A stretch of 64,000 nt of DNA from Pseudodesulfovibrio tunisiensis (GTDB taxonomy: Bacteria > Desulfobacterota > Desulfovibrionia > Desulfovibrionales > Desulfovibrionaceae). Below, in pieces: positions 60,749-64,000 of the stretch. Made by a program: the position numbers and the translations under genes. The stretch lies in the NCBI RefSeq assembly GCF_022809775.1, contig NZ_CP094380.1:310001-374000 (forward strand), in the 5' to 3' direction. The first letter of the stretch is position 1; the number at the start of each line of letters is the position of its first letter. The notes below the pieces were generated by a model. The model made no database searches. It was not told the origin of the DNA and saw only the letters and a program-made list of their open reading frames with translations.

Positions 60749-61495
60749 ATGGAGGAAAAGAAATCAACGAAACGGTGTGGGGGGGCTATTCCCTTCATCA
60801 TCGGCTTCCTGGTTGCCTGCGTAATCGGATGGGCGTGGATCCCCGGACTGTTCTTCGACGATGTCGAACAGCCGATATGGTTCAGCCACAAGATTCACGT
60901 GGAAGATCAGGGAATGGACTGTGAGAGCTGCCACTATTTTCGTGAAGACGGCTCTTACGCCGGATTTCCAACCAACGAGGTCTGTGCCGAGTGTCATGCC
61001 GTCGATCCTGAAGAGGCGATCGAGGCGATCATGGACGCTGGCATTGATCCCAAGGACACGGAAGCGGTCATGAAGGCCGAACTCGAGGCGATCGAGGACA
61101 ATCTGGCTTCCGAGTCCGAAGAGGCAAGGGCTGCGGAGCGCGAATACGTGGTCAAGTATCTGATTCAGGGTGAGGAAGTTCCCTGGCTCAACTACCAGTA
61201 TCAGCCCGACAACGTGTTTTTTTCGCATGCTGCGCACAAGAATCTGGACATCGCTGAGCTTGCATCCATCAAGGATGACCTGAGCAGCGTTGTTCCCGGC
61301 GATGTTTTTGACGAACCCGCGGAGACCAATTGCAATCTTTGCCATCTCAAGGACATTGACAAGAATAATGTCCCGCCGGCGTTCAAGCGCAACATCCTTA
61401 CCGGTTACAGCAAGACGACGATGAAAATGTGGAAATGTGAACGGTGCCATGCTCTGAAGGGTCAGAGCAACGCCTGCTACGTCTGCCACAAGTAA
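60749..61495 (+). CDS. qrcA: Menaquinone reductase multihaem cytochrome c subunit QrcA
   Basis: A 248-residue membrane-anchored periplasmic cytochrome. One N-terminal helix (IPFIIGFLVACVIGWAW, residues ~14-30) acts as an uncleaved anchor. Five CxxCH motifs are visible: CESCH, CAECH, CNLCH, CERCH and CYVCH, with axial-histidine segments such as WFSHKIHV and FFSHAAHK. It receives electrons from periplasmic cytochrome c3 and passes them to the Qrc complex, which reduces menaquinone. The D. vulgaris complex is described as having six haems, one more than I can count here. It is the first gene of the qrc operon. Confidence 0.9.
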   Translation: MEEKKSTKRCGGAIPFIIGFLVACVIGWAWIPGLFFDDVEQPIWFSHKIHVEDQGMDCESCHYFREDGSYAGFPTNEVCAECHAVDPEEAIEAIMDAGIDPKDTEAVMKAELEAIEDNLASESEEARAAEREYVVKYLIQGEEVPWLNYQYQPDNVFFSHAAHKNLDIAELASIKDDLSSVVPGDVFDEPAETNCNLCHLKDIDKNNVPPAFKRNILTGYSKTTMKMWKCERCHALKGQSNACYVCHK

Positions 61496-61510
61496 TAAAG
61501 GGGTGCTGCA

Positions 61511-63481
61511 ATGAGCGTAGGACGCAGAGCATTTATCCAGCTGAGTCTTGGTGGCACCGTCGGCATCCTTTTCACGCCGGTGCCCTGGAAACTGCTTGAT
61601 GATGCGTCCATCTGGACGCAGAATTGGTCGTGGATTCCGACACTGAAATACGGCGAAATCGCCGATAAACCGACCGTCTCCAAACTGTGCGCCTCCGGGT
61701 GTGCGGTGAAGGTGCGTACCGTGGCCGGAGAGGCCTTCGGCACCGAGGGCAACGAAGCCAACGTGCTTTCCGGCGGCGGCATCTGTCCCATGTGCGCCAA
61801 CAGCGTGCAGGTGAAGAACAGCCCCAACCGGGTGAAGGCGCCGACCCTCAAGGGCGGCAAGACCATCTCCTGGGATGAGGCCATCGACATGGTGGCTGGC
61901 AAGGTCAAGGCCGCAGGTGCCCGGACCGCCGTCATTTCCGGCGATCAGACCGGTACCGTGAACGAGGTCTTCTCTGCACTGCTCAATGGCTTGGGCAGCG
62001 ACAACTTCTACATGATGCCGTGCGACATGCAGGCTTCCGACAGGGCGTGGACCGGTCTGATGGGCGGTTCCGGTCAGGTCGGTTATGATCTGGAAGGTGC
62101 GGATTTCGTGCTGTTTGCCGGTGCCGATGCCCTGGAATCCTGGGGCCCCACGGTTGCCAACATGAAGGCATTCACCGAGAACGGAAAGGCGACCTATGTC
62201 TTTGCCGGCCCGGTGCAGACCCGCACTGCCGCGGTTTCCTCCAAATGGGTGCCGGTCCCGGCCGAAGGCATGGCCGCCTTCACCCTGGGCCTCGCCTATC
62301 ATGTGCTGCAGGCTGGCAAGTCCGTGCCTGCTGCCGATTTCGCCCAGTTCAAGTCCATGGTGACCAGTGGATACTCCCCGGCCAAGGTCGAGGCGGCCAT
62401 CGGCGTCAAGGGCGACGTGATGGCGAAACTTGCCAGACAGCTTCTGAGCGCTGGCAATCCCGTTGTGGTTCCCGGCGGTTCTTCGGTTGCGGCGCACGCC
62501 GCGGCCTATGCCCTGAACCTGCTTCTGGGCGGCGCCATGAACATTCTGCCCGAATTCCCCACGGTTGTGGAGAACGCCATGTCCCGCAGCGAAATGCTGA
62601 AGAAGGACGTGCTCAAGGGCGTGAATGCCGACGTGCTGCTGGTCAACGAAGCCAATCCTTCCTTTGTTCTGCCCGAGCAGATCAAGGCCGGATTCACCGT
62701 TGCCTTCAGCCTGTACAATTCCGAAACCACTGCCGCGGCCGATCTGGTTCTGCCCGTGGCTCATTCCTTTGAACGCTTCGACGACCTCCAGAGCCCCTAT
62801 GGCGTGGCCAAGGCCACCTACAGCCTGGGTACTCCGGTCTGCAAGGCCGATCTGGATGTGAAGGCTCCTGCCGACGCGGTTCTGGCCATTGCGAGCAAGG
62901 CCGGTGTCGATCTCGGAGTGGAGACGTTCGAGGAAGTTCTTCAGGCCAAGGTTGAAGCCATTGGCGCGGATTGGGACGAACTGGCCGAAGGCGCTGCCTG
63001 GGTTTCCGAGGAAGCCGCGGAAGTCTCCGGCGTACGGTTTGCCGCCAACGTTCTTGGCAAGGCCGCCGTGCCTGTCAAGGGTACCGGAGCCGTCTCCCTT
63101 GCTCCGTATTCCCTGCTCACCGTGGGAACGCCGAATCAGGCGACCACTCCGAACGCACCGTGCGTGATCTCCAACAGCCAGTTGGTGGGCGACACCCTGG
63201 TTGTGATGATGGCCTCCGCCACTGCCGGCAAGCTCGGTCTTGCCGAGGGTGCCAAGGTCAAGCTGTCCGGCGGCGCCGGAGAGTGCGAAGCTCAGGTCAG
63301 GATATTCGAGGGCGTGCTGCCCGGAACGGTTGCGGCTCCGCTGAACATGGGCCACACCGTGGGCGACGAGTTCTCGAAGGGCAAGGGCGATAACATCTAC
63401 AAGATCCTCACCGTGAGTTCCGAAGCCGCCACGGGTGCTTCCACCTGGGCCGGTTCCACTGTGAACGTCGCCAAAATCTAG
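61511..63481 (+). CDS. qrcB: Menaquinone reductase molybdopterin-oxidoreductase-like subunit QrcB
   Basis: A 656-residue periplasmic subunit of the molybdopterin oxidoreductase superfamily. A twin-arginine-like signal (GRRAFIQLSLGG) starts the protein. A four-cysteine region (CASGCAVKV then CPMCAN, residues ~59-96) lies where family members hold an Fe-S cluster. The rest follows the superfamily plan, but QrcB is known to lack molybdenum. It is a structural and electron-transfer component between QrcA and QrcC. It begins 15 bases after qrcA. Confidence 0.9.
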   Translation: MSVGRRAFIQLSLGGTVGILFTPVPWKLLDDASIWTQNWSWIPTLKYGEIADKPTVSKLCASGCAVKVRTVAGEAFGTEGNEANVLSGGGICPMCANSVQVKNSPNRVKAPTLKGGKTISWDEAIDMVAGKVKAAGARTAVISGDQTGTVNEVFSALLNGLGSDNFYMMPCDMQASDRAWTGLMGGSGQVGYDLEGADFVLFAGADALESWGPTVANMKAFTENGKATYVFAGPVQTRTAAVSSKWVPVPAEGMAAFTLGLAYHVLQAGKSVPAADFAQFKSMVTSGYSPAKVEAAIGVKGDVMAKLARQLLSAGNPVVVPGGSSVAAHAAAYALNLLLGGAMNILPEFPTVVENAMSRSEMLKKDVLKGVNADVLLVNEANPSFVLPEQIKAGFTVAFSLYNSETTAAADLVLPVAHSFERFDDLQSPYGVAKATYSLGTPVCKADLDVKAPADAVLAIASKAGVDLGVETFEEVLQAKVEAIGADWDELAEGAAWVSEEAAEVSGVRFAANVLGKAAVPVKGTGAVSLAPYSLLTVGTPNQATTPNAPCVISNSQLVGDTLVVMMASATAGKLGLAEGAKVKLSGGAGECEAQVRIFEGVLPGTVAAPLNMGHTVGDEFSKGKGDNIYKILTVSSEAATGASTWAGSTVNVAKI

Positions 63482-63492
63482 GGAGATTCATC

Positions 63493-64000
63493 ATGCAAAC
63501 AAAAGAATTCAAGATCAAATGGGGCATGGTGATCGATATTGACAAGTGCACCGGTTGCGGCGCCTGCATGGTTGCCTGTCAGGTGGAGAACAATATCGCT
63601 CCCATGACCAAGAAGGACCCGTACAACTACGTCCAGTCCCTGACCAAGGATCGCGACGACGCTTCCAACAAGCTGAAGACGCTGACCTGGATGAACGTGT
63701 ACGAACTGTCCAACGGCAAGGCGTTCCCGGATCACGAGGTCGCCTATCTGCCTCGCCCCTGCATGCAGTGCGGCAATCCCGCATGCGTGCCCGTGTGCCC
63801 GGTTGTTGCCACGGACAAGAATGAAGAGGGCGGCATTGTCAGCCAGATTTATCCCCGCTGCATCGGCTGCCGGTACTGCATGGCGGCTTGCCCCTACCAT
63901 GCCCGGTACTTCAACTGGTGGGATCCCCTTTGGCCGGAAGGCATGGACAAGGGCCTGAGCCCGAGCGTGTCCGTGCGTCCCCGCGGCGTTGTTGAAAAGT
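63493..64000 (+). CDS. qrcC: Menaquinone reductase iron-sulfur subunit QrcC, partial
   Basis: The first ~169 codons of a DMSO-reductase-type iron-sulfur subunit, cut by the window end. Visible cluster motifs are CTGCGACMVACQ near residue 19, CMQCGNPACVPVCP near 91 and CIGCRYCMAACPYHARYFNWW near 120-140, consistent with the four [4Fe-4S]-type ferredoxin of Qrc. It wires QrcA/QrcB to the QrcD quinone-site subunit expected beyond the window. GGGAGA precedes the ATG at 63493. Confidence 0.92.
   Translation, partial: MQTKEFKIKWGMVIDIDKCTGCGACMVACQVENNIAPMTKKDPYNYVQSLTKDRDDASNKLKTLTWMNVYELSNGKAFPDHEVAYLPRPCMQCGNPACVPVCPVVATDKNEEGGIVSQIYPRCIGCRYCMAACPYHARYFNWWDPLWPEGMDKGLSPSVSVRPRGVVEK

Noticed and set aside
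1..64000. CRISPR arrays, insertion sequences, prophage genes, tRNA or rRNA
   Set aside because: No regularly spaced repeats, transposase or integrase frames, or structured RNA gene sequences were found.

Overview
The window looks like a chromosomal segment of a sulfate-reducing deltaproteobacterium of the Desulfovibrio/Pseudodesulfovibrio type. GC content is high and genes are densely packed. The right edge carries the start of the Qrc menaquinone reductase locus (qrcA, qrcB, partial qrcC). The centre carries a molybdenum aldehyde oxidoreductase very close to my recollection of D. gigas Mop, and there is a dvUT-type urea channel. No rRNA, tRNA, insertion sequence, phage gene or CRISPR array was seen.

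Layout. (1) 1-8396, minus strand: a coupled glycogen operon, with debranching enzyme, GT4/5 glycosyltransferase, GH57 glucanotransferase-like enzyme and a fused GT3 glycogen synthase/GT35 phosphorylase cut by the window edge. (2) 9.6-19.3 kb, plus strand: a formamide/urea-type nitrogen regulon. It holds formamidase AmiF, an OFA-family transporter, an FmdB-like zinc ribbon, a urea channel, a Cys-rich zinc-ribbon protein, a large NCS1 permease/histidine kinase fusion and its NtrC-type partner. Two almost identical sigma-54 promoters precede amiF and the FmdB-like gene, and CACAA-N6-TTGTG-like dyads lie upstream of both. (3) 19.4-21.1 kb: a 4-oxalocrotonate tautomerase-like protein and a second sigma-54 activator. 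(4) 21.3-25.8 kb: a tightly coupled operon of a lysine 2,3-aminomutase-like radical SAM enzyme, two ATP-grasp ligases and a GNAT, flanked by two small look-alike proteins. (5) 26-37.5 kb, minus strand: a hydroxy/keto-acid catabolic cluster with an FAD/Fe-S 2-hydroxyacid dehydrogenase, a four-subunit 2-oxoacid:ferredoxin oxidoreductase, an MFS carrier, phosphate acyltransferase, butyrate kinase, an IclR regulator and a BCCT carrier. (6) 38.2-51 kb, plus strand: Mop plus an eleven-gene maturation/partner operon (molybdopterin-binding protein, FAD/Fe-S protein, small redox protein, methyltransferase, C_GCAxxG_C_C protein, radical SAM protein, CoA-ligase-like protein, XdhC, NTP transferase-HD fusion, histidine phosphatase). 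(7) 51-56 kb, minus strand: a TetR-controlled RND efflux pump. (8) 56-60.6 kb: small proteins, MazG, CvpA, RfbC and a GDP-mannose pyrophosphorylase. (9) 60.7-64 kb: qrcABC.

Three genes carry apparent single-site frame disruptions: the GT3/GT35 N-terminus, the histidine phosphatase and the RND pump. A fourth small reading frame has an in-frame TGA. These may be sequence errors or real lesions and are flagged individually. The most interesting candidates for new biology are the sigma-54 formamide regulon with its transporter-like sensor kinase, the aminomutase/double ATP-grasp/GNAT operon, and the Mop-linked maturation operon. Family names with DVU_ numbers are recalled, not looked up. Coordinates of hairpins and short sites may be off by one or two bases.
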